Shown in pieces: positions 5,889-6,479 of a stretch of DNA of 6,479 bases. Every line of letters starts with the position of its first letter. The stretch's first letter is position 1. A model generated the notes under the pieces. It searched no databases. It was not told where the DNA came from and was given only the letters and a program-made list of their open reading frames with translations. A program made the translations under genes and the position numbers. The DNA is taken from positions 1-6,479 of the forward strand of contig JAESUN010000308.1 of the NCBI GenBank assembly GCA_016763045.1. The letters run 5' to 3'. The stretch is from Opitutaceae bacterium (GTDB taxonomy: Bacteria; Verrucomicrobiota; Verrucomicrobiia; Opitutales; Opitutaceae).

Positions 5889-6479
5889 TCAAGAAGCTGG
5901 TGGTTCAGTCAAGCGGTTGAAGCCGAAGCGATCCTCGCCCCGAAGTAGGATGGCTCGATGTCCGGTAAAAAGTGCTTCGTGGTCGATCCGGACCCAAGGC
6001 ACTGTCACACGCAAAGAGAAACCCATTCGCCGCTTGGACGAACGATTGGGGTCGGAGTAGTGCAGCAGGCGATCAGTGAAAAGAAAGAATTGGCCGGGCT
6101 GCAGCTCCATCTTGATTGCCTTGGAGGCATCTATTTGCGAGGGATCCGCCATTTCAACAAATTCCATCTCGTCGCTGGAAGCTATGTGTGGGATCATCTT
6201 CTTATGGGATTCAGGGATGAGCTGAACACAGGAATTTTCCGCTGTAACTTCATCGATGGCGATCCAGGCGCTGATATTGATCAGAGGCTCAATTGGCCAG
6301 TAATTGACATCCTGGTGCCAGGGAACCGCCTTTCCCCCCGGCTCCTTGTTAAATAAATGGGAACGCCAGAGTAAAAGATCGGGCCCCATCAATGATGCTA
6401 TCCTATCAATAATCTCCGCGTGCGAACAAAGATCGAAGATCATGCGTTTATCCAGATGACGTGACTGTTCACGGGATTG
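5889..6479 (-). CDS. PhyH-family Fe(II)/2-oxoglutarate dioxygenase, second copy (5' partial)
   Basis: The frame is open to the right edge: 12 codons (QSREQSRHLDKR) precede the first internal ATG (6441-6443), so that ATG is probably not the start and the gene continues outside. The 196 visible residues (numbered from the edge) contain the iron ligands His55 and Asp57 in PWHQDVNYWP, the third ligand His140 in RLLHYSDPN, and Arg151 eleven residues later for 2-oxoglutarate. GPDLLLWRSHLFNKEPG before the HxD and RGEDRFGFN near the end fit bacterial PhyH proteins. The first PhyH protein shares LW.S..F.KEP, WHQD..YWP, SHK and the RG.D tail, so the two are related but clearly diverged. Where the first has ENGSMEILPGSH, this one has ENSCVQLIPESH. 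Roughly 60-80 N-terminal residues are missing. It ends convergent with the regulator gene; its promoter is not in the window, so shared regulation is unproven. The substrate is unknown. Confidence 0.88.
   Translation of the reverse strand, partial: QSREQSRHLDKRMIFDLCSHAEIIDRIASLMGPDLLLWRSHLFNKEPGGKAVPWHQDVNYWPIEPLINISAWIAIDEVTAENSCVQLIPESHKKMIPHIASSDEMEFVEMADPSQIDASKAIKMELQPGQFFLFTDRLLHYSDPNRSSKRRMGFSLRVTVPWVRIDHEALFTGHRAILLRGEDRFGFNRLTEPPAS

Noticed and set aside
5785..6060. 91-residue plus-strand frame after the regulator gene
   Set aside because: It runs through the repeat and then antisense to the PhyH gene, is rich in Arg/Ser/Pro as shadow frames are, and has no ribosome site.
5958..6356. 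132-residue open frame on the plus strand opposite the second PhyH gene
   Set aside because: It is antisense to the HxD and distal His region of a clear dioxygenase, and the protein has no family features.
6441..6443. ATG as the real start of the second PhyH gene
   Set aside because: The frame stays open to the window edge and the family needs another 60-80 residues before this point, so this is an internal Met.

Overview
The window holds five protein genes, two of them cut by the window edges. It reads as chromosomal DNA from a free-living bacterium with a rich carbohydrate and dioxygenase gene content. My best guess is Verrucomicrobiota or a neighbouring phylum (Planctomycetota, Lentisphaerota). 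The reasons are the pairing of phytanoyl-CoA-dioxygenase-like (PhyH) genes with a GntR regulator carrying a LacI-type sensor domain, and short intergenic repeats of the AATCTGYG / ATCCTGTCG type that I remember from those groups. This placement is inference and has not been checked by any search.

Left part (1-3455, + strand): a two-gene operon. The first gene, missing its 5' end, is a GT4-type glycosyltransferase fused to a large C-terminal helical domain. Its stop codon overlaps the start of the second gene in an ATGA, and the second gene is a family GH130 enzyme (beta-mannoside phosphorylase or hydrolase family). Together they suggest building and trimming or recycling of a mannose-containing oligo- or polysaccharide; the exact glycan cannot be read from the sequence.

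Middle gap (3456-3746): 291 bases with no gene, between convergent genes. It holds a good intrinsic terminator for the minus-strand gene, a second strong hairpin, and three short repeat motifs.

Right part (3747-6479): a GntR/LacI-type regulator (+ strand) flanked by two PhyH-family Fe(II)/2-oxoglutarate dioxygenase genes on the minus strand. The first dioxygenase gene is divergent from the regulator. The 145-base gap between them holds a 25-base imperfect palindrome built on GGTAACC, placed over the -10 and spacer of a candidate dioxygenase promoter, and overlapping -35 boxes for the two directions. The second dioxygenase, cut by the right edge, is convergent with the regulator and shares visible sequence motifs with the first. 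The simplest reading is a locally regulated oxidation module whose inducer, probably a small sugar-like molecule, is sensed by the regulator.

I found no RNA genes, CRISPR array, insertion sequence or phage gene. The strongest leads are the operator/promoter arrangement between regulator and dioxygenase, the GT4-helical-domain plus GH130 pair, and a 30-base repeat (26/30 identical) found in both convergent intergenic gaps.
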